Positions 1-7,724 of a stretch of 64,000 bases of DNA are shown here, piece by piece; position 1 is the first letter of the stretch; every line of letters begins with the position of its first letter. Below the pieces are notes generated by a model, which saw nothing but the letters and a program-made list of their open reading frames with translations, had not been told where the DNA came from and did not search any database. Both the position numbers and the translations under genes were made by a program. The stretch comes from an uncultured Flavobacteriales bacterium (lineage in GTDB: Bacteria; Bacteroidota; Bacteroidia; Flavobacteriales; UBA1820), in assembly GCA_959608625.1 (NCBI GenBank), contig CAUHQV010000006.1, forward strand, positions 8,775 to 72,774, read 5' to 3'.

Positions 1-451
1 CCTGGGGACGGCGGGCATAGTAGTCGACGATCCGGTTCAGTTTGGACAGGCCGATAACCGATCCGTGCGATATATAAGCCACATGGGCCTTGCCGACGAT
101 GGGCAGGAAATGATGCTCGCAAGTGGAATAAAGCGTGATATTCTTTTCCACCAGCATCTGGCCGTAGCGGTATTTGTTCTCGAAAGAGGACATCCGGGGC
201 TTTTTGTCCGGATCGAGGCCCGAGAAAATCTCCCGGACGTACATTTTGGCCACCCGGCGAGGCGTATTGCGCAGCGAATCGTCCGTCAAGTCGAGGCCCA
301 GGGTGTGCATGATATGGCGGAAATCTTTTTCAATCGCTTCTATCTTATCCTCTTCGCTCATCTCGAAAGCGTCGGCCCGCATCGGTGTCGCTTCGGCGGG
401 AGCGGCGGGGCAGTCGCGGCAGATTTTTTCCTTATCTTTCTCCTTTTCCAT
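1..451 (-). CDS. folE: GTP cyclohydrolase I, C-terminus cut by window edge
   Basis: FolE opens the GTP ring to make 7,8-dihydroneopterin triphosphate, the first step of tetrahydrofolate/pterin synthesis. I translated this directly: the reading frame starts with ATG at 449-451 and runs off the left edge after about 150 residues. Residues 109-117 read STCEHHFLP, the family signature; Cys111 and His114 correspond to two of the three zinc ligands. The third zinc Cys would lie outside the window. The N-terminus is an acidic/lysine-rich extension (MEKEKDKEK) with two extra cysteines (Cys11, Cys14) ahead of the conserved fold. A TATCTTTG -7 element lies about 27 bp upstream of the start. It is divergent from argS. 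The assignment is firm; only the C-terminal part is unseen. Confidence 0.95.
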   Translation of the reverse strand, partial: MEKEKDKEKICRDCPAAPAEATPMRADAFEMSEEDKIEAIEKDFRHIMHTLGLDLTDDSLRNTPRRVAKMYVREIFSGLDPDKKPRMSSFENKYRYGQMLVEKNITLYSTCEHHFLPIVGKAHVAYISHGSVIGLSKLNRIVDYYARRPQ

Positions 452-477
452 TTTTCCTTGTTTTTTCGTATAAAATG

Positions 478-485
478 CAAAGATA
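478..485 (-). promoter_or_regulatory. Candidate folE promoter (-7 element)
   Basis: On the minus strand these bases read TATCTTTG, a perfect match to the Bacteroidota TAnnTTTG -7 consensus, placed about 27 bp before the folE ATG. I see no good TTTG -33 box at the usual 19-21 bp spacing, so this rests on the -7 match and position only. Confidence 0.5.
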
Positions 486-559
486 ACTAATCGTCCCGTT
501 TTTTGTCTCTCCGGAGAAGCGTTAATTGCTTCTTAAGATGCTCTTTTTTAAAAATTCAC

Positions 560-567
560 TACCTTTG
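560..567 (+). promoter_or_regulatory. Candidate argS operon promoter (-7 element)
   Basis: The bases read TACCTTTG, matching TAnnTTTG, about 68 bp ahead of the argS ATG in the folE/argS divergent gap. No clear -33 box was found. Confidence 0.45.
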
Positions 568-634
568 CGGGTGTTCAGCGGGCTTTGCGGCCCGGAAAAC
601 CTTTCCCTGAAAAAAGAAAAATACGACATAGACC

Positions 635-2413
635 ATGGATATCCTTTCGGTATTAAAAGAGCATATTTCCCAGATTTTGGGGTCCCTGTACGGACTTTCG
701 GACGCGCAAACCGACCTCCAGGCCACCCGCGAGGAATTCGCGGGTGACGTGACCCTGCTGGTCTTCCCGTTCGTCAGGGCTTCGCGCAAAAGCCCGGAGG
801 GCACCGGCCTGGAGATCGGCGAAGCGCTGAAAGAACGCATCCCTGGAGTGGTGAAAGGTTTCAACGTGGTGAAAGGTTTTTTGAATATCGAACTTTCGCC
901 CGGAGTATTTGTGGATGAATTCGTTACGGCATACGCCGACACGCAATTCGGCTGTCGGAAGGCGGACGAAAAAACGCCGGCCGTGATGGTGGAGTATTCT
1001 TCGCCCAACACCAACAAGCCGCTGCACCTGGGGCATATCCGCAACAACCTGCTGGGATTTTCGGTGGCGCGCCTGTTGGAGGCCTCGGGAAAAAAGGTCG
1101 TCAAGACCCAAATCATCAACGACCGGGGTATCCATATCTGCAAATCGATGCTTGCTTGGAAACTATTCGGAAACGGCGAGACGCCGGAAACCTCCGGTCT
1201 GAAAGGCGACAAACTGGTGGGCAAATATTACGTGGAATTCGACAAGGCTTATCGCAAGGAGGTCGATGAACTCAAAGCGCAGGGCGTCGAAGAGGAAGAG
1301 GCCAAAAAGAAAGCCCCGCTGATGCTCGAAGCCCAGGAAATGCTGCGCAAATGGGAGGCCAAAGATGCGGGAGTGCGCGCCCTGTGGGAAATGATGAACG
1401 GATGGGTGTTCTCCGGGTTCGCCGAGACCTACAAACGCCTGGGTGTGGAGTTCGACAAAAACTATTATGAGAGTAGTACGTACCTGCTGGGTAAGGATAT
1501 CGTGGAAAAAGGCCTCGCTGCGGGCGTATTCTACCGCCGGGACGACGGGTCGGTATGGATAGACCTCTCGGGCGACGGGCTGGACGAAAAACTGGTGCTG
1601 CGCGGGGACGGTACTTCCGTTTACATCACGCAGGACATGGGTACCGCCGTGGAGCGCTTCCGCGAATTCGATATCGACTCCCTTATTTACACTGTGGGCA
1701 ACGAGCAGGACTACCACTTCAAGGTGCTGTTCCTGATCCTGAAAAAACTGGGTTATCCCTGGGCCGACAAATTATACCATCTATCGTACGGCATGGTCGA
1801 CCTTCCTTCGGGCAAAATGAAATCCCGCGAAGGCACCGTAGTGGACGCCGACGACCTGATGGACGATATGTACCGTACTGCCAAAGAAATTTCGGAAGAG
1901 CTGGGCAAACTGGACGGCATGTCGGACCAGGAGAAGGACAGCCTGTACAACATGATAGGCATGGGGGCGCTGAAGTATTACCTGCTGAAGGTCGACCCGC
2001 GCAAGCGCATGATGTTCAACCCCCAGGAGTCCATCGACTTCAACGGCAACACGGGGCCGTTCATCCAATACGCCTACGCGCGCATCCAGTCGATCAAGCG
2101 CAAATTCGGGGATCTTCCCGCGCAGCCCATCCGGATAAATTCGCTGGAGCCGCGCGAGGTAGAACTCATCAAGAACGTGGCGGAATTCCCGGCCCTCATC
2201 CAGAAAGCCGCGGCCGCGCATTCGCCGGCGCTGGTGGCCAATTACGTGTACGAACTGGTGAAAATGTACAACTCCTATTACCAGAACGTGCCGATGCTCG
2301 CCGCCGAAGACCCCGATGTACGGGCTTTCCGGGTGCAGCTTTCCGACCTGGTAGGACGGGTGATAAAGACTTCCATGTCCGTGCTGGGCATCGACGTGCC
2401 CGAGCGTATGTAA
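635..2413 (+). CDS. argS: Arginyl-tRNA synthetase (class I)
   Basis: ArgS charges tRNA-Arg with arginine in the cytoplasm. The 592-residue protein has an N-terminal tRNA-recognition (Add1) region, then the class I signature SPNTNKPLHLGHIRNN with HLGH at residues 131-134. The KMSKS-equivalent loop KMKSR lies at about 394-398, and an anticodon-binding DALR region follows to a typical C-terminus (VLGIDVPERM). Length and motif order are normal. The start ATG (MDILSVLKEH) sits downstream of a TACCTTTG element. The stop is 3 bp before a DUF4286 gene, and rsmA follows, so the three probably form an operon for translation/ribosome functions. Confidence 0.97.
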   Translation: MDILSVLKEHISQILGSLYGLSDAQTDLQATREEFAGDVTLLVFPFVRASRKSPEGTGLEIGEALKERIPGVVKGFNVVKGFLNIELSPGVFVDEFVTAYADTQFGCRKADEKTPAVMVEYSSPNTNKPLHLGHIRNNLLGFSVARLLEASGKKVVKTQIINDRGIHICKSMLAWKLFGNGETPETSGLKGDKLVGKYYVEFDKAYRKEVDELKAQGVEEEEAKKKAPLMLEAQEMLRKWEAKDAGVRALWEMMNGWVFSGFAETYKRLGVEFDKNYYESSTYLLGKDIVEKGLAAGVFYRRDDGSVWIDLSGDGLDEKLVLRGDGTSVYITQDMGTAVERFREFDIDSLIYTVGNEQDYHFKVLFLILKKLGYPWADKLYHLSYGMVDLPSGKMKSREGTVVDADDLMDDMYRTAKEISEELGKLDGMSDQEKDSLYNMIGMGALKYYLLKVDPRKRMMFNPQESIDFNGNTGPFIQYAYARIQSIKRKFGDLPAQPIRINSLEPREVELIKNVAEFPALIQKAAAAHSPALVANYVYELVKMYNSYYQNVPMLAAEDPDVRAFRVQLSDLVGRVIKTSMSVLGIDVPERM

Positions 2414-2416
2414 GCG

Positions 2417-2734
2417 ATGGAAAAAATATACAATATCACTGCCGCCGTGGATGCGGATATCGCCGAAAAATGGTCGGAAGAAGCTGTTTCTTCTCTCCTC
2501 CCGGCGCTGATGGCTGTCACGGGGGTATTGAACGTGGAGCTGATCGAAGTCAGAGCTCCGGATGCCCCGAAAGAGGCCCGTACGTTCACCGTACAGATCC
2601 GTTTCGCCGACCAGGGCGCTTTGGATGCTTTTCTGGCACAGCACGAACAGCGGGCGGAAAAAGAGCTTTTCGAAAAATTCGGCAATAAATACGTCACATT
2701 CCGCCTGCAACTGGATTCCCTGCACAGACTCTAA
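2417..2734 (+). CDS. DUF4286 family small protein
   Basis: This 105-residue cytoplasmic protein has no signal or membrane segment. It resembles the Bacteroidota DUF4286 family: an N-terminal strand with IYNITAAVDADI, a central helix, a FTVQIRF strand, and a C-terminal GNKYVTFRLQLD segment. Overall it looks like a ferredoxin-like alpha/beta domain (inference from the strand/helix pattern). No catalytic residues stand out and no function is known to me. It lies 3 bp after argS and 5 bp before rsmA, so it is almost certainly co-translated with them. A role in translation or rRNA/tRNA handling would be a guess from context. Confidence 0.8.
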   Translation: MEKIYNITAAVDADIAEKWSEEAVSSLLPALMAVTGVLNVELIEVRAPDAPKEARTFTVQIRFADQGALDAFLAQHEQRAEKELFEKFGNKYVTFRLQLDSLHRL

Positions 2735-2739
2735 CGAAT

Positions 2740-3510
2740 ATGGAAAAAGTCAGGGCCAAAAAATACCTCGGACAACATTTTCTCACCGATCGCGACATCG
2801 CCCGGCGCATTGCCGATACGGTGGACGGAGCCCCAAACGGGAACGTGCTGGAAGTCGGCCCCGGCATGGGTATCCTTACGGAGTGTTTGCTGGAAAAAGG
2901 CTGCAACGTCTTGGTGGCCGAGATAGACACCGAATCGGTGGACTACCTGCAGGTGAACTTCCCCGCCCTTTCGGGCCGCGTGATCGAAGGGGATTTTCTG
3001 AAAATGGATCTGTCCGCCCTTTTCGGCGGGGAGGATTTTACCCTGATCGGGAACTTCCCGTACAACATTTCCTCGCAGATCATGTTCCGGGCGCTGGACT
3101 ACACTTCCCGGGTACACCGGATATCGGGTATGTTCCAGAAAGAAGTGGCCGAACGCCTCACGGCCCCGCACGGGAGCAAGGTGTACGGTATCTTGTCTGT
3201 CCTATTGGCTGTATATTACACTCCTGAATATCTTTTTACGGTTCCGGAAAGCGTTTTTTCCCCGCCGCCGAAAGTCAAATCGGGCGTAATCCGGCTCGAC
3301 CGGCGACAGGACATCCCGCAGGATTTCGACCCGGAAGCCCTGAAAAAGATCGTCAAAGCCGGGTTCAACCAGCGACGCAAGACCCTTCGCAATGCCCTGA
3401 AGCCGATCGGCATCCCGGAATCCGCAGCGGCGAGCCCCCTGCTAGACTTACGGGCCGAACAACTGCCCTATACCGATTTCCTCGACCTGAGTCGCCTTTT
3501 TGAAAAATAA
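2740..3510 (+). CDS. rsmA: 16S rRNA (adenine-1518/1519-N6) dimethyltransferase
   Basis: RsmA/KsgA dimethylates two adjacent adenosines near the 3' end of 16S rRNA during small-subunit maturation, using S-adenosylmethionine. The 256-residue protein opens with KKYLGQHFLTD, the usual KsgA N-terminus. It has SAM motif I as VLEVGPGMGILTE (about residues 33-45), and the target-adenine motif IV as NFPYNISSQIMF, corresponding to N-L/F-P-Y. The C-terminal helical part contains FNQRRKTLRNAL, typical of the family. Full length, start 5 bp after the DUF4286 stop. Third gene of the argS operon. Confidence 0.97.
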   Translation: MEKVRAKKYLGQHFLTDRDIARRIADTVDGAPNGNVLEVGPGMGILTECLLEKGCNVLVAEIDTESVDYLQVNFPALSGRVIEGDFLKMDLSALFGGEDFTLIGNFPYNISSQIMFRALDYTSRVHRISGMFQKEVAERLTAPHGSKVYGILSVLLAVYYTPEYLFTVPESVFSPPPKVKSGVIRLDRRQDIPQDFDPEALKKIVKAGFNQRRKTLRNALKPIGIPESAAASPLLDLRAEQLPYTDFLDLSRLFEK

Positions 3511-3538
3511 ATGGACAGGATGCCGTTATAACCTGCTT

Positions 3539-3572
3539 TTTGTGGATTTTTTGCGGAAAATTCCTATCTTCG
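3539..3572 (+). promoter_or_regulatory. Candidate promoter for the YbjQ-like gene
   Basis: A TTTG at 3539-3542 and TATCTTCG at 3565-3572 are separated by 22 bp, close to the Bacteroidota -33/-7 arrangement with one mismatch in the -7 box. It ends 27 bp before the ATG at 3600. Confidence 0.4.
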
Positions 3573-3599
3573 CTTATAGGAATAAAACATCATTCAGCC

Positions 3600-3923
3600 A
3601 TGATCATTACCACCACCAATAGCATAGAAGGACATAACGTACTCGAATACATGGGTATCGTATCCGGAGAGGCCATCATCGGGGCCAACGTGTTCCGCGA
3701 CTTTTTCGCCAGTATCCGGGATATCGTAGGCGGCCGTGCCGCTTCCTACGAGGAAGTCCTGCGCCAGGCCAAAGATTCGGCCCTGCGGGAAATGGAAGAA
3801 AAAGCCGCCGCTCTGGGCGCCAACGCCGTGATCGGGGTAGACCTGGATTACGAAACGGTAGGCAGCGGAGGCAGTATGCTGATGGTCACCGCCGCCGGGA
3901 CCGCCGTACGGATCGACGGTTAA
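3600..3923 (+). CDS. YbjQ/UPF0145 family protein
   Basis: This 107-residue soluble protein is of the YbjQ (UPF0145) family, which forms ring-like oligomers and is annotated as a putative heavy-metal-binding domain; its role in cells is unclear. Family signatures seen are the N-terminal MIITTTNSIEG, the GIVSGEAIIGANVFRDFFASIRDIVGG stretch (read in two parts), and GANAVIGVDLDYETV. I use the ATG at 3600 because the family conserves the start MIITTT and the upstream 20 codons overlap the promoter region. The stop codon TAA shares bases with the stop of the convergent DUF493 gene. No histidine/cysteine cluster supports metal binding in this copy. Confidence 0.88.
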   Translation: MIITTTNSIEGHNVLEYMGIVSGEAIIGANVFRDFFASIRDIVGGRAASYEEVLRQAKDSALREMEEKAAALGANAVIGVDLDYETVGSGGSMLMVTAAGTAVRIDG

Positions 3924-4210
3924 AGTTTTATCACGTCGGGAATATCCGCCACTTTCGTGTATTTTTCGATGATATCGTCCGGTGACGAAGCTTTCATGGT
4001 GATCGTCAGGCTGACGTAATTGCCTTTGGACGAAGGCGCGGCCGCGATGTTCGCTCCTGTTCCTTCAAAGACGGCCTCGATCTTCCCCCGGGCGTCGGTA
4101 TCGGCTTTTACAATGAATTTAAAGGGATAATACCCCGGGAATGCCATTCCTTTTTCCAGTTGTTCGCGGAATTTTTCGCTGTACAGTTGGTCTTTTACAT
4201 TTTCATCCAT
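3920..4210 (-). CDS. DUF493 (YbeD-like) protein
   Basis: A 96-residue small cytoplasmic protein with the DUF493/YbeD pattern: YPFKFIVKAD near residue 30, a central segment ending GNYVSLTITMKAS, and a C-terminal helix. YbeD folds as an ACT-like ferredoxin-type domain and is thought to be regulatory; no enzyme activity is known. Its last four bases overlap the stop of the convergent YbjQ-like gene (the TTAA at 3920-3923 serves both). It lies upstream of waaA on the same strand pair, with waaA starting further away, so it may be expressed downstream of waaA (19 bp gap). Confidence 0.85.
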   Translation of the reverse strand: MDENVKDQLYSEKFREQLEKGMAFPGYYPFKFIVKADTDARGKIEAVFEGTGANIAAAPSSKGNYVSLTITMKASSPDDIIEKYTKVADIPDVIKL

Positions 4211-4229
4211 GATACTCTTGTTTTTAGGT

Positions 4230-5504
4230 TCATATTTGGGTTAACAAAGGTTTTTCCAGATTTTCCGCCACCACCGAAACGATCTTTTCGGTAGCCCCGG
4301 CATTGTTGCGCACGAAATCGCGGCAGGCTACGGCGCTGTGGGCAAAGGCTTTTTCATCGTACAGGAAGCGCCGGACGGCAGCGGAGAACTCTTCCTGGTC
4401 GCCCACGACAGTGAGCCCGCCGCATCCTTTCAGCCCTATCGCCTCGATATACGCGGTATAATTGGGCCCGCACAGTACGGGGCGCCCGAAAACGGCCGGT
4501 TCCAGCACGTTGTGTATCCCGGAACGGGTAAATCCTCCCCCAATCAGCGTCACATCGGCGTAGGAATACACTTTGGTCAGGATACCCACCGTATCCAGGA
4601 TGAGTACCCGGGCTTTTCCGAGATCGACCTTTTCCCGCTCCGAATACAGCACGGCCCCCGGCAAACTGTCGCGGAGCCTGTAGACTTTTTCCGGATGAAT
4701 GTCGTGCGGGGCGATGAGGTATTTTACATTCTCATCCTCTTTGTTGTCTGCGACGAGCCCTGCCATAAGCAGTTCGTCGCCGCCCCAGGCCGATCCGGCC
4801 ACCACAAGTTTGCCGTCACCCTTGAATTGCTCCATAAAAGGGAGCGTATTGTCCGTTCCGAGGATGTCCATCACCCGGTCGAAACGGGTATCTCCGGCCG
4901 CTTCGCAATTTTTTACCCCGATGGACCGAAGCAGTGAGACGCTTTCCCCATCCTGAGTGAATATCCGGGTGAAAAGCGGGAGTAGGCGGCGCATGAATCG
5001 CCCATAAGGTTTAAAAAACACTTGTTGGGGGTCGAAACGCGCACTGATCAGGTACAGGGGAATACCCTCCTTGCGGATACGCTGGAGGAAGTTGCCCCAG
5101 AATTCGTATTTTATGAACACGGCGGCAGTGGGCCGTACGATGCGCACAAAGTCGCGGGCCGCGCTGGGAGTATCGAGCGGCAGGTACGTCACAATATCCG
5201 CCCCCGGATAGTCTTTGCGGACGTTATAGCCCGAAGGGGAAAAAAAGGTCAGCAGGATCTTCACTCCGGGAAGGCGTTTTTTTAACGCTTCCATCACCGG
5301 ACGTCCCTGCTCGAACTCGCCCAGGGAGGCAGCATGGAACCATATAATCCGGTTGCCGGGAGGAAGGTCCGTCAGTTTCTGCTTGAGCTTGCGGCGCCAG
5401 TTGTTGCGCCCCCGTACGGCATCCCTGCTTTTGGTGTTGAACAGGCTGTGCACCTTCATCAGCCCCGGCAGGGCGCTCATCGACAGGTCGTAGAATATGT
5501 TCAT
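4230..5504 (-). CDS. waaA: 3-deoxy-D-manno-octulosonic acid (Kdo) transferase
   Basis: WaaA/KdtA transfers Kdo from CMP-Kdo to the lipid A precursor at the inner membrane, joining core to lipid A. The protein (424 residues from the ATG at 5502-5504) begins MNIFYDLSMSALPGL, a membrane-associated helix. It then carries WFHAASLGEFEQGRPV, in which the Glu of GEFEQG is the family's catalytic base. A GT-B second half includes GGGFTRSGIHNVLEPAVFG (nucleotide-sugar binding). A longer in-frame reading up to 5693 exists, but its extra 63 residues translate the hairpin element described below and do not look like protein, so I use the shorter start. Confidence 0.93.
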   Translation of the reverse strand: MNIFYDLSMSALPGLMKVHSLFNTKSRDAVRGRNNWRRKLKQKLTDLPPGNRIIWFHAASLGEFEQGRPVMEALKKRLPGVKILLTFFSPSGYNVRKDYPGADIVTYLPLDTPSAARDFVRIVRPTAAVFIKYEFWGNFLQRIRKEGIPLYLISARFDPQQVFFKPYGRFMRRLLPLFTRIFTQDGESVSLLRSIGVKNCEAAGDTRFDRVMDILGTDNTLPFMEQFKGDGKLVVAGSAWGGDELLMAGLVADNKEDENVKYLIAPHDIHPEKVYRLRDSLPGAVLYSEREKVDLGKARVLILDTVGILTKVYSYADVTLIGGGFTRSGIHNVLEPAVFGRPVLCGPNYTAYIEAIGLKGCGGLTVVGDQEEFSAAVRRFLYDEKAFAHSAVACRDFVRNNAGATEKIVSVVAENLEKPLLTQI

Positions 5505-5529
5505 ACCATTTGATATATTATCGTTCAAT

Positions 5530-5705
5530 AAAATATTGGCGGTTGGCCCGCCAAGGCTACTTGGCCCACTTTCTTTTGGAGCAGCAAAAGAAAGTGGCAA
5601 AGAAAACGAGCTTTTTACCGGGCAAAATGGTTTGCATCGCTCACATACGCTTTGGATGGGGCTTAAAATAGCTGGTTTCGTGTTTCGCCCCATCCAAAGC
5701 TATTC
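5530..5705. repeat. Intergenic multi-hairpin element between dnaG and waaA
   Basis: The 243-bp gap holds three inverted repeats. TTGGCGG/CCGCCAA pairs at 5536-5542 and 5548-5554. CCACTTTCTTTTG pairs with its complement at 5566-5578 and 5585-5597 (13 bp, 6-nt loop). GCTTTGGATGGGGC pairs with its complement at 5649-5662 and 5687-5700 (14 bp, 24-nt loop). The organisation suggests a dispersed palindromic element or structured RNA; no second copy is visible in this window. An ORF-like stretch runs through it but reads the palindromes, so I do not call a gene. Confidence 0.6.
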
Positions 5706-5747
5706 GCTCGCAAACACAGTCGCCCGGACGAAGGCTTAATTCAACAT

Positions 5748-7724
5748 TTAGACTACCCGACCACCCAACTCTTCGTTCAGCCGCCGGCGTATCTCCGTTA
5801 GGCGCATCAGCGTCTGCTTGAGGCCTTCGAGGTCTTCAGAGGCCGTCTGCGGATCGGCCAACTGCGCCGATATATCCGCAATGATCGCCTTGACATGCGC
5901 CTCCCGGTACCTCAGCACAATATCGCGCGTATAGGCGGCCGCTACCGAAGTGAAATCCCGCACCGGCACTCCCATCCGATCCCATCCGGCTAGCTGGTGG
6001 TCTTCGCTTATCAGGGAAGAGACCATACCGATGACCGCAGGATCGTCCGCCTTCAGCAATTCCGAAGGGTCTATGGGATTTCCGGCCGCTACAACGGCTT
6101 TTACGCTGTTGTAAATATTCTCCAAGGCTTTGTCCCGCAGGGTGATCCCATCCACGGCCAGCGAATCCATGATCTCCCGGGCGATCGTCGTTCGATACGT
6201 ATCGACATGTTCCCGCACCGATCCGCAGGGCTCTTCCTCACGGACTACCTCTTCCATCTCCACCTCTACGTCGCCGTACAGGAGCATAATACGCAACATA
6301 TCGCGTTCGATAGGCCCGAAAGGGTCTACCTGAGTTTGTTCCGTTTTCTCGACCGTCAGGCGCTCGCGCATCCGGGCGTTGTCGGCGGCCCGTTTGGCCT
6401 GCGCTTCGTATTCGTGGCGGTTGCGGCTGTCTATCTGGGCCAGTTCGCGGAACAGGGAACTCTCCGACACATCCATGATGCGGGAAGCCTCACGCAGGTA
6501 CACTTCCCGTTTGATATAGTCGGATATTTTGGAGATGGACACCACGATATCGCGCACCAGGCGGGACTTGAGGATCGGGTCTCCGGCCGCCTCGTCCAGC
6601 AGGAGGCGGGCCTTGAAATCGATGAAGTCCGTCCGGTTCTTTTCCAGGTATCCTTTCAGCTCTTCGGCCGTATGCTTGCGGGCGAAGGAGTCCGGGTCGT
6701 CATTGTCGGGGAAAGTGAGCACCCGCACGTTCATATCCGCCCCCAGAAGCATATCGATACCCCGGAACGAAGCCTTGATACCCGGCATATCCCCGTCGTA
6801 CAGCACAGTGATATTCTGGGTAAGCCGTTTGACCAGCCGGATCTGCCCGTCGGTAAGCGAAGTCCCGGAAGAGGCCACTACGTTTTCCACCCCGGCCTGG
6901 TGCAGGGAGATAACATCCGTATAACCTTCGACCAAATAGCACGAATCCTGCTTCACAATGGCGTTCTTGGCCTGGAAAAGCCCGTAGAGGATGTCGCTCT
7001 TATGATAAATGGGGCTTTCCGGCGAATTGAGGTATTTGGCGATGGTCTTTTCGCTTTGCATCGTCCGGGCCCCGAAACCGGCCACCCGTCCCGAGAACGA
7101 ATGGATGGGGAATACCACCCGCCCGAGGAAACGGTCGTTATAACGCCCGTCCTCGCGTTTGATGGAAAGTCCCGTAGTCTCCAGGTATTCGGGCTTGTAC
7201 CCGTCCTTGATCGCTGCTTCGGAGAAAGCCGACCACGCTTCCGGGGAATACCCGAGGGTGAATTTTTCGATGGTCGCGTCGGAGAAACCGCGCTGTCGGA
7301 AATAAGTGAGGCCTATATTGCGTCCGGCAGCCGTTTCGTGGAGTTGCTTTTTGAACCATCCGGCCGCATATTCGGTAACTACATATAGGCTTTCGCGTTC
7401 GTCGGCCGCCTGCCGTACTTCGGGAGACACTTCCGTCTCCTCGATTTCGATGTTATATTTCTTGGCGATATAACGGATAGCCTCGGGATAGGTGCAATGC
7501 TCCACCTCCATCACGAAAGTGACCATATTGCCACCTTTTCCCGATGAAAAATCCTTCCAGATACCCTTGGCAGGGGATACGACGAACGACGGCGTCTTTT
7601 CGTCGTTGAACGGAGAAAGTCCCTTATAGTTGGCCCCGGCGCGTTTGAGCACGACGAAATCACCCACCACCTCTTCAATGCGGGCGTCGGAAAAGACCCT
7701 GTCTATCGTTTGTTGGGAGATCAT
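5748..7724 (-). CDS. dnaG: DNA primase with degenerate zinc finger
   Basis: DnaG lays RNA primers at the replication fork. The 658-residue protein has the N-terminal CHC2-type module (about 1-100), but the four zinc ligands of the canonical C-x2-H...C-x2-C are replaced by Ser37, Asn40, Asp58 and Ser61 (GLSPFNDEKTPSF; WKDFSSGKGGN). The catalytic core and TOPRIM follow, with the acidic residues Glu266 in VEGYTD and Asp310/Asp312 in LYDGD. The C-terminal helical part would bind DnaB. Otherwise length and order are normal. I recall similar cysteine-less versions in other Bacteroidota, so this is likely lineage-wide and not decay. It overlaps the upstream DUF6909-like gene by 4 bp, implying translational coupling. 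Confidence 0.96.
   Translation of the reverse strand: MISQQTIDRVFSDARIEEVVGDFVVLKRAGANYKGLSPFNDEKTPSFVVSPAKGIWKDFSSGKGGNMVTFVMEVEHCTYPEAIRYIAKKYNIEIEETEVSPEVRQAADERESLYVVTEYAAGWFKKQLHETAAGRNIGLTYFRQRGFSDATIEKFTLGYSPEAWSAFSEAAIKDGYKPEYLETTGLSIKREDGRYNDRFLGRVVFPIHSFSGRVAGFGARTMQSEKTIAKYLNSPESPIYHKSDILYGLFQAKNAIVKQDSCYLVEGYTDVISLHQAGVENVVASSGTSLTDGQIRLVKRLTQNITVLYDGDMPGIKASFRGIDMLLGADMNVRVLTFPDNDDPDSFARKHTAEELKGYLEKNRTDFIDFKARLLLDEAAGDPILKSRLVRDIVVSISKISDYIKREVYLREASRIMDVSESSLFRELAQIDSRNRHEYEAQAKRAADNARMRERLTVEKTEQTQVDPFGPIERDMLRIMLLYGDVEVEMEEVVREEEPCGSVREHVDTYRTTIAREIMDSLAVDGITLRDKALENIYNSVKAVVAAGNPIDPSELLKADDPAVIGMVSSLISEDHQLAGWDRMGVPVRDFTSVAAAYTRDIVLRYREAHVKAIIADISAQLADPQTASEDLEGLKQTLMRLTEIRRRLNEELGGRVV

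Noticed and set aside
5497..5739. An 80-codon plus-strand frame across the intergenic element
   Set aside because: It reads straight through three perfect inverted repeats and has no family match I recognise; treated as part of a non-coding element.
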